This document shows, piece after piece, positions 1 through 9,007 of a stretch of 64,000 bases of DNA (the first letter of the stretch is position 1; every line of letters begins with the position of its first letter). Source of the stretch: Pseudomonadota bacterium. Its GTDB lineage: Bacteria; Pseudomonadota; Gammaproteobacteria; Burkholderiales; Burkholderiaceae_D. The position numbers were made by a program, and so were the translations under genes. A model generated the notes under the pieces. The model was given only the letters and a program-made list of their open reading frames with translations. It was not told where the DNA came from and did no database searches. The stretch lies in assembly GCA_023422955.1 (NCBI GenBank), contig JAFAGG010000004.1, positions 1 to 64,000 of the forward strand. Direction: 5' to 3'.

Positions 1-117
1 TTCCTGCACCTTCAGAATGTCGATGCCGTATTCTTCCGCTCCCAGGCGAAAGGCCAGAAACTCGTGTATCTCGCTCTGGCCACTGCCTTCCGCAGCAGAT
101 GACTTCACTGCTTCCAT
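1..117 (-). CDS. cheW: Chemotaxis coupling protein CheW (N-terminal part, runs off the window)
   Basis: Only the first 39 codons are in the window. The translation begins MEAVKSSAAE and continues into HEFLAFRLGAEEYGIDILKV, the usual opening of CheW after a short acidic leader. CheW is the SH3-like scaffold that links chemoreceptors to the CheA kinase at the cytoplasmic side of the membrane. It is the last visible gene of the motility block and is preceded by its own sigma-28 type promoter (198-224). Identity is secure from the beta-strand motif and context, but the C-terminal two thirds lie outside. Confidence 0.9.
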   Translation of the reverse strand, partial: MEAVKSSAAEGSGQSEIHEFLAFRLGAEEYGIDILKVQE

Positions 118-197
118 ATAACTCTCCACGCTAGATATCCTGACTGGATGGAATTGCCGCGCATTACCGCCACGACGACCTATGTCTTCCTATCTTC

Positions 198-224
198 TTA
201 ACGGCACTATACGGCCGGACTTTA
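198..224 (-). promoter_or_regulatory. Sigma-28 (FliA) type promoter of cheW
   Basis: On the minus strand the sequence is TAAAGTCC-N11-GCCGTTAA, close to the FliA consensus TAAAGTTT-N11-GCCGATAA with exact spacing. It lies about 80 bp upstream of the cheW start. Three similar sites precede other motility genes here, which supports the call. Confidence 0.65.
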
Positions 225-332
225 TGAGAACTTTTACAAGTTCAAGGGCTTTTCCCCCTTTATTTCGCTGATGAGCGCCCACTCCCCTTGCGGCGCAAAG
301 CTCTCGGCCAGGCGATCCGGCAAAACGCAGGC

Positions 333-360
333 AAAAAAAAGCCGGCCAAGATGGCCGGCT
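333..360 (-). terminator. Intrinsic terminator after the MCP gene
   Basis: Minus-strand hairpin with stem GCCGGCCA/TGGCCGGC and a 3-nt loop, followed by eight T residues. It lies 34 bp beyond the MCP stop codon and separates it from cheW. Confidence 0.85.
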
Positions 361-393
361 AGTGTTGCGCTTATACCTCAGCGACTTCCACGC

Positions 394-2088
394 TTAGAAC
401 TCTTCCCAGTCCCCATCCTGGGTAACGGGCGTGGCATTGCGCGGCGAAGCGGCCGGCTTTGCCGGTTTGGCGGCCACTCTCTGGACCTCCGGGCGGCTGC
501 CCGATGCCGATACGGCCCTGGGCGCAGACAAGGCATTCATTTGCGCCCCGCCTTCCAGACGGAAGGTCGCCACTACGCTGGACAGGCGCGCAGCCTGGTC
601 TTGCATGGATTCGGCTGCGGCGGCAGCTTCTTCCACCAGCGCCGCATTCTGCTGCGTGACCTGGTCCATCTGCGTAATCGCCTGGTTCACCTGTTCGATG
701 CCGGAAGCCTGCTCCTGGCTGGCGGCCATGATTTCACTCATGATGTCGGTCACGCGGCGCACGCTGGAAACGATTTCGTCCATCGTTACGCCAGCCTGCT
801 CGACCAGCTTGCTGCCGCTTTCCACCTTGCCGACCGAATCGCCGATCAATTCCTTGATTTCCTTGGCAGCGGATGCTGAGCGCTGCGCCAAATTGCGCAC
901 TTCGCTCGCCACCACCGCAAAACCGCGACCCTGCTCGCCCGCGCGCGCCGCTTCCACTGCGGCATTCAAGGCCAGGATATTGGTCTGGAAGGCGATGCCG
1001 TCGATGACACTGATGATGTCCACGATCTTCTTCGACGATTCGTTGATGTCGTCCATGGTATGCACCACTTCGGAAACCACAGAGCCGCCCTTGACCGCCA
1101 CTTCGGACGCGACCACTGCCAGTTGATTGGCCTGACGGGCATTGTCGGCATTCTGCTTGACGGTGGACGTGAGCTCTTCCATCGACGAGGCGGTTTCTTC
1201 CAGCGACGAAGCCTGCTGTTCGGTACGCGAGGACAGATCCTGGTTGCCGGACGCGATCTGGCCGGAAGCTGTGGCGATCAGGTCGGTACCGCTACGCACC
1301 TGGGACACGGTACTTTTCAGGCTTTCAGTCATATCCTTCAGCGCCTGCAGCAACTCGCCGGTCTCGTCCTTGCGATCGACGTCGATGCGCGCGGTCAGGT
1401 CGCCGGCCGCCACTTGCTTGGCCAGGTCAACGCTGCGGCGAAGCGGTCCGGTCACGCTGACTGCGATGCGCCAGGCCAATAGTCCTCCCAGTATCACGGC
1501 AACAATCGAAAGTACGATCAGCAGCGAACGGCCGGATTGGAAATCGCCATGAATATCCAGCGCCGTCGCGTCAATTTGTGCTTTTTGATAGTCCAGTACA
1601 GCTTGAATGCTGTCTACATAAGCTTCCAGCGCAGGAGCGAGCTTGGAGTCCGCCATGTCGAGAGCTTCAGTCTCGTAGCCATCTTCCTTGAGCTTGAAGA
1701 TAGCATTTCGTGCATCGATATAAATCTGGCGCTGCTCTCCCACGATATCGAACAACCGATCTTCGGCGGGCTTATTTGGCATCGCATCCAGCGATTTCTG
1801 CAGTTCGCTGATGTGCTTGCTGGTTACGCTGATACGTTCCTGAAAATATTTTTGTGTCACAGGATCAGAGCTTTTGGACAAGGCGAAAGTACGGACGCCA
1901 TTGGCGGAGGTTGCATTCAACCACGCGGCTACCACCCGCTCCTTGCTGAGCGCCTCTTTGACCATGTAATCCGTAGCATTTCCCACTCCTTGCAATTTAA
2001 CGATACCCACCACGGCCATCGTCAGCATAAGAGCGAGAATCAGCGTGAATCCGATTCCCAGTCGCGCACCAATCTTCATATTTTTCAT
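394..2088 (-). CDS. Methyl-accepting chemotaxis protein with CheR-docking tail
   Basis: A 564-residue transmembrane chemoreceptor of the Tar/Tsr type. TM1 is at about residues 11-31, a four-helix-bundle ligand-binding domain fills about 35-185, TM2 is at about 188-208, and HAMP follows. The cytoplasmic hairpin tip carries the conserved GIAFQTNILALNAAVEAARA block. The protein ends in DWEEF, which fits the C-terminal pentapeptide (xWxxF) that tethers CheR and CheB. The ligand cannot be told from sequence. It sits between cheA and cheW and has its own sigma-28 type promoter at 2180-2206 and a terminator at 333-360. Confidence 0.93.
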   Translation of the reverse strand: MKNMKIGARLGIGFTLILALMLTMAVVGIVKLQGVGNATDYMVKEALSKERVVAAWLNATSANGVRTFALSKSSDPVTQKYFQERISVTSKHISELQKSLDAMPNKPAEDRLFDIVGEQRQIYIDARNAIFKLKEDGYETEALDMADSKLAPALEAYVDSIQAVLDYQKAQIDATALDIHGDFQSGRSLLIVLSIVAVILGGLLAWRIAVSVTGPLRRSVDLAKQVAAGDLTARIDVDRKDETGELLQALKDMTESLKSTVSQVRSGTDLIATASGQIASGNQDLSSRTEQQASSLEETASSMEELTSTVKQNADNARQANQLAVVASEVAVKGGSVVSEVVHTMDDINESSKKIVDIISVIDGIAFQTNILALNAAVEAARAGEQGRGFAVVASEVRNLAQRSASAAKEIKELIGDSVGKVESGSKLVEQAGVTMDEIVSSVRRVTDIMSEIMAASQEQASGIEQVNQAITQMDQVTQQNAALVEEAAAAAESMQDQAARLSSVVATFRLEGGAQMNALSAPRAVSASGSRPEVQRVAAKPAKPAASPRNATPVTQDGDWEEF

Positions 2089-2179
2089 AGCTTATCTCTT
2101 TATTTATTTGAAAACTTTATTAAGCCTCGCAAACGCAGCACAGAAGGCCTGAGCGCATTCAGGTCTAACTCGGCAGTTC

Positions 2180-2206
2180 TTTACGGCATTTCTTGCTACT
2201 TCTTTA
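2180..2206 (-). promoter_or_regulatory. Sigma-28 type promoter of the MCP gene
   Basis: Minus strand TAAAGAAG-N11-GCCGTAAA, with the right spacing and a well-matched -10. It lies 92 bp upstream of the MCP start, in the gap after cheA. Confidence 0.55.
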
Positions 2207-2249
2207 ACGGGCAATACTTTCACCCGGCCAGTTGTTTCAGTGCTTCGCC

Positions 2250-4301
2250 TTATTCCGGAAAAACGCCTTGCGCTTCTGTCAGGCGGCCGGAGCGCAGCAA
2301 TGCCGACACATCGAGAATCAGCGCTACCCCGCCGTCTCCCAGTATGGTTGCGCCGGAGATGCCGGCCACCCGGCGGTAATTCGCCTCCAGGTTCTTGACC
2401 ACCACCTGCTGCTGCCCCACCAGTTCATCCACGATCAGCGCCGCCTTGCGTCCATCGGCTTCCACGATGACGACGATGCCCTGCGACGGATCGGCATGTT
2501 GCGGCTCGATGGCGAAGACTTGATACAGCGGCACCAGCGGCAAATACTCGCCGCGCACTTTCAGCACGCGCCCTTCGCATGCGACTTCCTTGATATCTTC
2601 CCGCCGGGGCTGCAGGGATTCGACGACATAACCCAGCGGCAGAATGTAGATTTCGTCACCAACCTTAATCGACATGCCATCCAGGATAGCGAGCGTCAGC
2701 GGCAATGAAATCGAAATCGTGCTGCCATAGCCGGCGACCGAGCGGATATCGATAGTGCCGCCCAGCGCAGTGATATTGCGTCGCACCACGTCCATGCCCA
2801 CGCCGCGGCCGGATACGTCGGTGACCGTGTCCGCGGTGGAAAACCCCGCGGCAAAAATCAGCCGCCATACTTCCTGGTCCGGCATCGTGTCCGACACCGA
2901 CAAGCCCTGCTGCCTGGCCTTGTTGAGGATGCGCTCGCGATTCAGGCCGCCGCCGTCGTCCATCACTTCAATCAGGATATTACCGCCCTGGTGCGACGCC
3001 GACAGCGTCAGGCGTCCCGTTTCCGGCTTGCCGGCGGCAAGACGCGCGGCCGGCATTTCTATGCCGTGATCCACGCTGTTGCGCACCAGGTGAGTGAGCG
3101 GATCGATGATGCGTTCTATCAGCCCCTTGTCGAGTTCGGTGGCGCCGCCATGCGTGACGAACTCCACCTTCTTACCCAGTTTGCCGGCCAGATCGCGCAC
3201 CATGCGCGGATAGCGCGAGAACGCGTAATCCATGGGCATCATGCGTATCGACATCACGGCTTCCTGCAGGTCGCGCGTATTGCGCGCCAGCTGGGCCACG
3301 CTATTGAGAAGACGCTCGTGCAGCATGGGATCGAGCGAACCGACACGCTGCTCTATCATCGCCTGCGTGATCACCAGCTCGCCGACCATGTTGATCAACT
3401 GATCGACCTTTTCTATGCCCACGCGTATCGACGCGGATTCCTGCTGCGCCGGGGCAGGCTTGGCGGCGGCTGCATTCTCCCTGGCAGCTGGCTTGAGCGC
3501 ACTGGTTTCTTCCCTGGCCGCTTCTTCCTTTACCGCGGAAGCGGATGCATCCGCCGCGGGCGGCGTCTCCAGCGGCGCGAAGAAACCGTACCCATCCCCT
3601 TCTTCGGCAACACCGGAAGCCATGGCGGAGGCAGCTGTTTCATCCGTGATGCTGAGCGCACTGGGATCCAGGACGAAGGAGCAGACGGCCAGGATGTCAT
3701 CCTGGGATTCACGCGTGGTCAGCAGGAACACGGGCGGCGCGCCCGGCGGCGACTCGCAGCTGACGGTCCCCATCAGCGCTAGCTCGGCGCGCAAGGCTTC
3801 GGCGTCTTTTTCGGATACCTCGGGCAGTACGATGCGAAAACGATGTTCGCCGGCCTTAACCGGAGGTTGTGCCGTCTTGAGCGGCCCGGCGGCCTGGGCG
3901 GGCGCACCGCCGGCATTCGCCAGCAGCCTTTCCAGTTTTTCCTGCAGCGCCGCCACCGCTTCGAGATCCACCGCGGCGTCATACCTGTGCCCGGCCACCA
4001 GCATGGCCAGCACATCCTTGGCCTGCAGGAATACATCCACATGTTCGGCCGTCAGCGCCAGCTCGCCCTTGCGAATGCGATCCAGCAGCGACTCCATCAC
4101 ATGCGTCACTTCCGTGATGTCGGCAAAGCCGAAGGTCGCGGCGCCGCCCTTGATGGAATGAGCGGCCCGGAAGATAGCATCGATCTCGTCCTTTTGCGGC
4201 GACGCTACGTCGATGCCCAGCAATAGCCTTTCTTTTTCCGCGAGCAGTTCTTCGGCTTCTTCGAAGAACTCCTGGAAAAACTGGCTCATGTCGATGGTCA
4301 T
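2250..4301 (-). CDS. cheA: Chemotaxis histidine kinase CheA
   Basis: A 683-residue CheA. Residues 1-105 form the HPt domain with the phospho-accepting His48 (AAHSIKGGAATFGF). A CheY-binding P2-like segment (about 150-215) follows, then an Ala/Pro linker, a dimerization domain starting near SIRVGIEKVDQLINMV, an ATPase domain (HLVRNSVDHGIE, DDGGGL, GRGVGMDVV) and a C-terminal CheW-like domain. It autophosphorylates under receptor control and passes phosphate to CheY. Order with neighbours is motA-motB-cheZ-like-cheY-cheA. A second, smaller CheA lies at 9991-11850. Confidence 0.95.
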   Translation of the reverse strand: MTIDMSQFFQEFFEEAEELLAEKERLLLGIDVASPQKDEIDAIFRAAHSIKGGAATFGFADITEVTHVMESLLDRIRKGELALTAEHVDVFLQAKDVLAMLVAGHRYDAAVDLEAVAALQEKLERLLANAGGAPAQAAGPLKTAQPPVKAGEHRFRIVLPEVSEKDAEALRAELALMGTVSCESPPGAPPVFLLTTRESQDDILAVCSFVLDPSALSITDETAASAMASGVAEEGDGYGFFAPLETPPAADASASAVKEEAAREETSALKPAARENAAAAKPAPAQQESASIRVGIEKVDQLINMVGELVITQAMIEQRVGSLDPMLHERLLNSVAQLARNTRDLQEAVMSIRMMPMDYAFSRYPRMVRDLAGKLGKKVEFVTHGGATELDKGLIERIIDPLTHLVRNSVDHGIEMPAARLAAGKPETGRLTLSASHQGGNILIEVMDDGGGLNRERILNKARQQGLSVSDTMPDQEVWRLIFAAGFSTADTVTDVSGRGVGMDVVRRNITALGGTIDIRSVAGYGSTISISLPLTLAILDGMSIKVGDEIYILPLGYVVESLQPRREDIKEVACEGRVLKVRGEYLPLVPLYQVFAIEPQHADPSQGIVVIVEADGRKAALIVDELVGQQQVVVKNLEANYRRVAGISGATILGDGGVALILDVSALLRSGRLTEAQGVFPE

Positions 4302-4341
4302 AATCGCATCCCGTATCGTGTTCCTGGATTGAGCCGCCGGC

Positions 4342-4707
4342 TCAACCGATTACCTTTTTAACGACTGCGATGAGCTTTTGCGGATCGAAGGGCTTGACCA
4401 GCCAGCCGTTGGCGCCGGCTGCGCGGCCCTTCATCTTCATTTCATCGCTGGATTCCGTCGTCAGCATCAGGATCGGCACCTTGCTGTAATGCGGCAAGCC
4501 GCGCAACGACCGGATCAGCGCCAGGCCGTCCATGCGCGGCATGTTCTGGTCGGTCAGCACCAGGTCGAAGGTCTGCTGCTTCGCCTTTTCCAGGCCATCC
4601 ACGCCATCCACCGCTTCCACGACCTGATAACCGGACGCCTTGAGACTGAATACCACCATCTGTCTCAGCGAACCGGAATCATCGACCGTCAGAATTGTCT
4701 TTGCCAT
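4342..4707 (-). CDS. cheY: Chemotaxis response regulator CheY
   Basis: A 121-residue single receiver domain with the acidic pair Asp9/Asp10, phospho-acceptor Asp53 (LVLTDQNMPRMDG), conserved Thr83 and Lys105 (VKPFD). CheY-P binds the flagellar switch and is dephosphorylated by CheZ. It is followed 40 bp later by cheA and preceded by a CheZ-like gene, so it is probably the output of this operon. Confidence 0.93.
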   Translation of the reverse strand: MAKTILTVDDSGSLRQMVVFSLKASGYQVVEAVDGVDGLEKAKQQTFDLVLTDQNMPRMDGLALIRSLRGLPHYSKVPILMLTTESSDEMKMKGRAAGANGWLVKPFDPQKLIAVVKKVIG

Positions 4708-4773
4708 TGCATACTCCCGTTTTAATCCTTGTTCTTTTGCTTCGCGCCTGCCGGCTGTGAGTGCTCGTTCAGT

Positions 4774-5328
4774 TCAGAACAGCTCGATATCGCCGCTATC
4801 CATGTGATGCTGCAACACCGATTTGCGCAGCACCTCTTCCAGCGCCGTGCTGCGCGTCACCAGCGCATCCGATACGGCATCCAGCGGCGGTGCCGCGGCA
4901 GCGGATGAATCGTTCTGCTGCAGGCCGTCAACCGCGCCGCCGACTTCCGTCAGCATGTCGCGCAATCCGGCCAGGCGCATCGAGGTGCGTGCAATCAATT
5001 GCCCGGTCAGGTCCTGGAACTGCAGGCCGGTAACCGCCTGGTTCACATGGATGTCTATGGCTTCCGACAGTTGCTGCAGCCGCGCCTGATCCTCGGGGAC
5101 GGCGGAGGACTGTTTCAGCAGCAGGTCGACCTGCTGCTGCTGCGCCTGCACCGCAGCATGCAAATCCATGAAGGCAGCCGACAGCTTGCCTATGGCTTCA
5201 TCGAGCAGCGTACCGGTCTGTCCCAGATCGGTGGCCGCTTCGTTCAGATGGCGCATGCCATGCTGCGACACTTCGGCAAGCAGGCGCTCCATGGAGCGCT
5301 GTATTTCCGGCGCAGTAATCGTTGTCAT
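4774..5328 (-). CDS. CheZ-like chemotaxis protein between motB and cheY
   Basis: The ATG at 5328 is preferred because GGGGCGG lies a few bases upstream; upstream GTG and ATG codons in the same frame (5376, 5358) lack such a site. The protein is mostly helical and contains LQFQDLTGQLIART, matching the CheZ catalytic motif (QDFQDLTGQ) including the Asp and Gln that attack CheY-P. It ends in DSGDIELF, an acidic amphipathic tail. It is shorter than and distinct from the full CheZ at 11850-12689. It could be a CheY-P phosphatase or a structural relative. The catalytic residues are seen; activity is inferred. Confidence 0.6.
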   Translation of the reverse strand: MTTITAPEIQRSMERLLAEVSQHGMRHLNEAATDLGQTGTLLDEAIGKLSAAFMDLHAAVQAQQQQVDLLLKQSSAVPEDQARLQQLSEAIDIHVNQAVTGLQFQDLTGQLIARTSMRLAGLRDMLTEVGGAVDGLQQNDSSAAAAPPLDAVSDALVTRSTALEEVLRKSVLQHHMDSGDIELF

Positions 5329-5380
5329 CTTGACCGCCCCACTATCTATCCATTTCATGCCGATGTCAGGGCACACGCCC

Positions 5381-6349
5381 TTACATCTCGCTCCTGACTT
5401 CCTCCGGTATTACCCGGCTCTCTGCATCCTGGCTTTCCTGCTGGCCGGCATTCGCCTCTTCCGTCGCCTCGGCGCCTATCGTGCCGCCATCGCTGGCGGC
5501 GGCTTCTTCCGCCTGCCTGTTCATCACGATGATGCTGATGCGGCGATTGATAGGATTGAGCGCATTTTCCCGGTCCAGCAAGACTGCGGAAGACAGCCCC
5601 ACTACCCGCAGCACCTTTTTTTCATCCATGCCGCCGGCAATCAGTTCACGGCGCGACGCATTGGCGCGGTCGGCCGACAGTTCCCAGTTGCTGTATCCGC
5701 GGTTGCCGCTGACATACGGCTTGGCATCGGTATGACCGGAAAGGCTGATGCGGTTGGTGACATCATTCAGCGCCCGTCCGATTTCATGCAGGATTTCCAC
5801 CGTGTGCGGCTCCAGCCTGGCGCTGGCCAAGGCAAACATGGGACGGTTCTGCGCATCCACGATCTGTATGCGCAAGCCTTCGGTGGTGATGTCGATCAGC
5901 AACTGGTTGCGGAACTGGGCCAGCTTGGGATTGGCCTCGATGGCGGCTTCGATGCGCGCCTTCAGCGCTTTCAGGTTTTCCACCTCCAGGCGCTCCAGTT
6001 CGGCGCGGGCAGCATTGAGGTCGTATTGCTTGTACATGGGCGACATGTCCCCTTTGCGGATCTGCCCCGCCTGGCGCGTGAGGTCGGTGCCGCCGCCCTG
6101 GATCACGCTGGTGCTGTCGCCGCTGCCGGAGCCGCCGGACATGCTGACCCTCAGCGGATTCTGGAAATACTCCGCGATGCCCTCCAAGTCGCCCTGAGAA
6201 GTGGAACCCAGCAGCCACATCAGCAGAAAGAAGGCCATCATCGCCGTGACGAAGTCGGCATAGGCGATCTTCCAGGCGCCGCCATGGTGACGGTTGCCGC
6301 CCTTCTTGACGCGCTTGACGATAATCGGTCTTAGAGCTTCATCTGCCAT
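5381..6349 (-). CDS. motB: Flagellar stator protein MotB
   Basis: A 322-residue protein with a short basic N-terminus, one membrane helix that contains the proton-carrying Asp32 (AYADFVTAMMAFFLLMWLL), a periplasmic plug/linker, and a C-terminal OmpA-like peptidoglycan-binding domain (ISLSGHTDAKPY, NRRISIIVM). With MotA it forms the stator ring anchored to the cell wall. The C-terminal 40 residues after the OmpA domain are Glu/Ala rich and look disordered. It starts 18 bp after motA, so co-translation is likely. Confidence 0.95.
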   Translation of the reverse strand: MADEALRPIIVKRVKKGGNRHHGGAWKIAYADFVTAMMAFFLLMWLLGSTSQGDLEGIAEYFQNPLRVSMSGGSGSGDSTSVIQGGGTDLTRQAGQIRKGDMSPMYKQYDLNAARAELERLEVENLKALKARIEAAIEANPKLAQFRNQLLIDITTEGLRIQIVDAQNRPMFALASARLEPHTVEILHEIGRALNDVTNRISLSGHTDAKPYVSGNRGYSNWELSADRANASRRELIAGGMDEKKVLRVVGLSSAVLLDRENALNPINRRISIIVMNRQAEEAAASDGGTIGAEATEEANAGQQESQDAESRVIPEEVRSEM

Positions 6350-6367
6350 GACGCGTCCGGCTCCGCA

Positions 6368-7267
6368 TTACTTGTTCTTCGACTTCTTGATGTGATCTTC
6401 GAGCTCTTTGAACGAAGGACGCTCGGTCGAATACAGCACCTTGCGGCCGAATTCCACCGCCAGCGGCGGCGCGTATCCGTTCAGGCTGGCCAGCAGCGTG
6501 ACTTTCACGCACTGCAGCATCTTGGTCGATTCATGCAGCTTTTGCTCCAGCAGCCCTGCCAGCGGCGACACGAAGCCATAAGCCAGCAGGATGCCGAGGA
6601 AGGTACCCACCAGCGCATGCGCGATCATGATCCCCAGTTCGGCCGGCGGCAAACCCACCGAGCCCATGGTTTTCACCACGCCCATCACCGCCGCCACGAT
6701 GCCGAATGCCGGCAAGCCGTCGCCGATCTTGGCGATGCAATGCACCGGCACCTCGCCTTCGTGATGGTGGGTCTCGATTTCGTTATCCATCAGGTTCTCG
6801 ATCTGGAAGGCATCCATGTTCCCGGACACCATCAGGCGCAGATAATCGGTAATGAATTCAATGACATGGTGATCGGCGAGTATGCCCGGATACTTGGTGA
6901 AAATCGGGCTGCTTTCCGGCTCGTCGATATCGTTCTCGATAGACATCAGGCCTTCTTTTCTGACCTTGGTCAGGATTTCCGACATCAGCGCCATCAGTTC
7001 CAGGTACAGGGTCTTGCTATATTTCGAGCCTTTGAACAGCTGCGGCAACGCCGCCATCGTCGCCTTGATCGACTTGCTATTGTTGCCGACGAAGAAAGCG
7101 CCGGCCGCGCCGCCGCAGATCATCAGCACTTCCAGCGGCTGCCACAGCGCGAGCAATTGCCCGCCTGCGAGCGCGAAGCCGCCGAACACAGATCCAAGAA
7201 CAACAAAATAACCGGCAATAACTAACAAGGGCAGAAACTCCGATGCAATTTCGACAGCAAGAGCCAT
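6368..7267 (-). CDS. motA: Flagellar stator protein MotA
   Basis: A 299-residue MotA with four membrane helices and the conserved segment around AAVMGVVKTMGSVGLPPAELG. It forms the torque-generating ring with MotB. The family usually starts just before LVIAGYFVVLGSVFGG, so a TTG start about 13 codons downstream, preceded by GGAG, is a real alternative; the ATG at 7267 is kept here. A sigma-28 type promoter lies at 7373-7399. Confidence 0.93.
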   Translation of the reverse strand: MALAVEIASEFLPLLVIAGYFVVLGSVFGGFALAGGQLLALWQPLEVLMICGGAAGAFFVGNNSKSIKATMAALPQLFKGSKYSKTLYLELMALMSEILTKVRKEGLMSIENDIDEPESSPIFTKYPGILADHHVIEFITDYLRLMVSGNMDAFQIENLMDNEIETHHHEGEVPVHCIAKIGDGLPAFGIVAAVMGVVKTMGSVGLPPAELGIMIAHALVGTFLGILLAYGFVSPLAGLLEQKLHESTKMLQCVKVTLLASLNGYAPPLAVEFGRKVLYSTERPSFKELEDHIKKSKNK

Positions 7268-7372
7268 GGGCTCTTCGCTCTCATGGGCTCTTCCACAGGG
7301 TTACGGGCAGGGTAACAACAGCTGTGCGGATTCAAAGGCCGGAATAGAAGCGCAGATACCGGCTTTCATCCG

Positions 7373-7399
7373 GTTACGGACAAGATGAAAAAAACTTGA
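7373..7399 (-). promoter_or_regulatory. Sigma-28 type promoter of motAB-che
   Basis: Minus strand TCAAGTTT-N11-TCCGTAAC. The -35 element is a close FliA match and the -10 has two or three mismatches. It lies about 106 bp upstream of motA, at the head of the motA-motB-cheY-cheA run. Confidence 0.5.
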
Positions 7400-7524
7400 A
7401 TTAAATCTGATTCAAAGATGGAAGTATCGAAGCGAATGCCGAGACAAAGACTGAGACCGAAATTGAGACAGACATCGCGGCAAGGCTAGCAGGCGGAAAG
7501 AGAACTGCCGCTTCATCGACTCAC

Positions 7525-8322
7525 TCACATGCGCCAGCCATGCAATTGCCTGCCGTCCGGCATCGCGATACTCAGGTGCGGCGCCTGACCCGGCACTTCG
7601 AATTCGTAACTGAGCAGCAGGGAACCGGCCCGCATCTGTGTGCATGCCTGCTGCCACAAGGTCGGCATTGCCACAGGCGAAAGATAAGCAAAGATAACGT
7701 CGTATTCGCCGAAGTTAATTGAACGATAATCGCCACGCACAAATTCCGGCGAGACTTTCCCGCGCAGGCGCCGCCAGGTCGCGCGCAAGGCGCTGGCAGC
7801 CCAGGGCAGCGGCGCAATCTCGATACCTTTCAGGCGGCAATCGCTGCGCTGCCCGGCCAGATAAAATGCCAGGCCGCCGAATCCGCTGCCTATGTCGACG
7901 ATACGCAAGGGCCGCTGAAGCAGGAGCGCCGCCACCTGTTCCCACGCAGCCTGGCCGGAAGGATAGTACGGAACCCGGGTACGGAAGGTGGTCCAGTACA
8001 GCGCCGCCAGCACCAGGAATACCGACAGAAAAAGCCAGGAAGGCAGGTTCAGCGCATGCGCGCCGAGCAGCGCCAGCGGCAGGAAGAACTGGATCGGCAG
8101 CCACCATGAAGGCAGGCGGCGCCAGGACAACAGCGCCGCCGTAAACGCTTGCAGCAGCGCGGCGGCGGGCAAGGTGATTTGAAGTCCGCTCAGGCGCCAG
8201 AGCGCATGCAGCGATACAAAGACGATGAGCAGGGCCAGCGCCTGCAGCAGCAGCGCCCAAAGGATGGGTAAAGCGCGGGTTTCCGGCCTGTGCGCTGGCG
8301 CCAGGCCTTGCAGTTCAGTCAT
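7525..8322 (-). CDS. Membrane-anchored class I SAM-dependent methyltransferase
   Basis: The 265-residue protein has about four hydrophobic helices in residues 18-115, then a Rossmann methyltransferase domain with motif I VDIGSGFGGLAFYLA and an acidic residue at the end of strand 2 (KGIEIAP). Motif II-like residues are in EYDVIFAYLSP. The substrate is not evident; the anchor suggests an envelope or membrane-proximal target. It lies between flhDC and motAB and is read in the same direction, 60 bp after flhC, so a link to flagellar function is possible but unproven. Confidence 0.7.
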   Translation of the reverse strand: MTELQGLAPAHRPETRALPILWALLLQALALLIVFVSLHALWRLSGLQITLPAAALLQAFTAALLSWRRLPSWWLPIQFFLPLALLGAHALNLPSWLFLSVFLVLAALYWTTFRTRVPYYPSGQAAWEQVAALLLQRPLRIVDIGSGFGGLAFYLAGQRSDCRLKGIEIAPLPWAASALRATWRRLRGKVSPEFVRGDYRSINFGEYDVIFAYLSPVAMPTLWQQACTQMRAGSLLLSYEFEVPGQAPHLSIAMPDGRQLHGWRM

Positions 8323-8382
8323 CGCTAGATAGGAAGGTGTTTCAGGCGGCGTTGCGGCTGGCTATAAAAGCCTACGGGCAAT

Positions 8383-8949
8383 TCAGGCGGCAGCAACCCG
8401 CGCTTCCTGCCCGGCGCGCTCGGCAGCACCCGCCTTTTTGGTCTTGCCGGCGCGCGAAGGCATCTGGCACAGGCCGCAGGCATATCCTTTTTGCAGGTCG
8501 AAACTGTGGGTCACGAAATGGCCGCCGCACTTGCAGCAGGGGGTCGTGGTCAGCATATTGCTCTCGACGAAGCGCACCAGCGTCCAGGCACGGGTCAGCG
8601 ACAGCAGCGCTTCCTCGCCCGGCTCCGGCGGCATCTGTTCGAGATAGAGCTGGTAGGACTTCATCACTGCTTCTATCCCGGTTACCTGCGCATGCTGCAC
8701 CAGGTAGCGATAGATGCTGTAGTACAACGAGGAATGGATGTTCGGCTGCCAGGTGGTAAACCAGTCGGTCGAAAACGGCAGCATGCCTTTCGGCGGCGAT
8801 ACCCCTCTCAACTCCTTGTACAGCTTGAGCAGCCGCTCGCGCGACAGCGAAGTTTCCAGCTCCAGCAACTGCAGCCGGGCTCCCAGGTTGATCAGGTCGA
8901 TGGCCAGACGGATTTCACGTGCCTCCGACACCAGGCTCTTTTTGCTCAT
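8383..8949 (-). CDS. flhC: Flagellar master regulator subunit FlhC
   Basis: A 188-residue FlhC with the four-cysteine zinc site near residues 140-160 (CCKCGG and CGLCQMP). FlhC pairs with FlhD as FlhD4C2, which binds class II flagellar promoters and activates sigma-70 transcription. It lies 58 bp after flhD in the expected flhD-flhC order. The C-terminal tail is Lys/Ala rich beyond the zinc ribbon. Confidence 0.95.
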   Translation of the reverse strand: MSKKSLVSEAREIRLAIDLINLGARLQLLELETSLSRERLLKLYKELRGVSPPKGMLPFSTDWFTTWQPNIHSSLYYSIYRYLVQHAQVTGIEAVMKSYQLYLEQMPPEPGEEALLSLTRAWTLVRFVESNMLTTTPCCKCGGHFVTHSFDLQKGYACGLCQMPSRAGKTKKAGAAERAGQEARVAAA

Positions 8950-9007
8950 GCTGCGCTTCCTCGGCGAATATGAATAAATTTCAGACGCTGGTCAGAATGC
9001 AAACGCC

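Noticed and set aside
271..879. Plus-strand open frame across the MCP 3' end and terminator
   Set aside because: Covers a strong minus-strand terminator and the conserved MCP tail; no family features.
2092..2119. TAAAGTTT followed by GATAA immediately before the MCP start, looking like a sigma-28 promoter
   Set aside because: Spacing is 12 bp and the -10 would overlap the ribosome site, placing the transcription start inside the gene; the site at 2180-2206 fits better.
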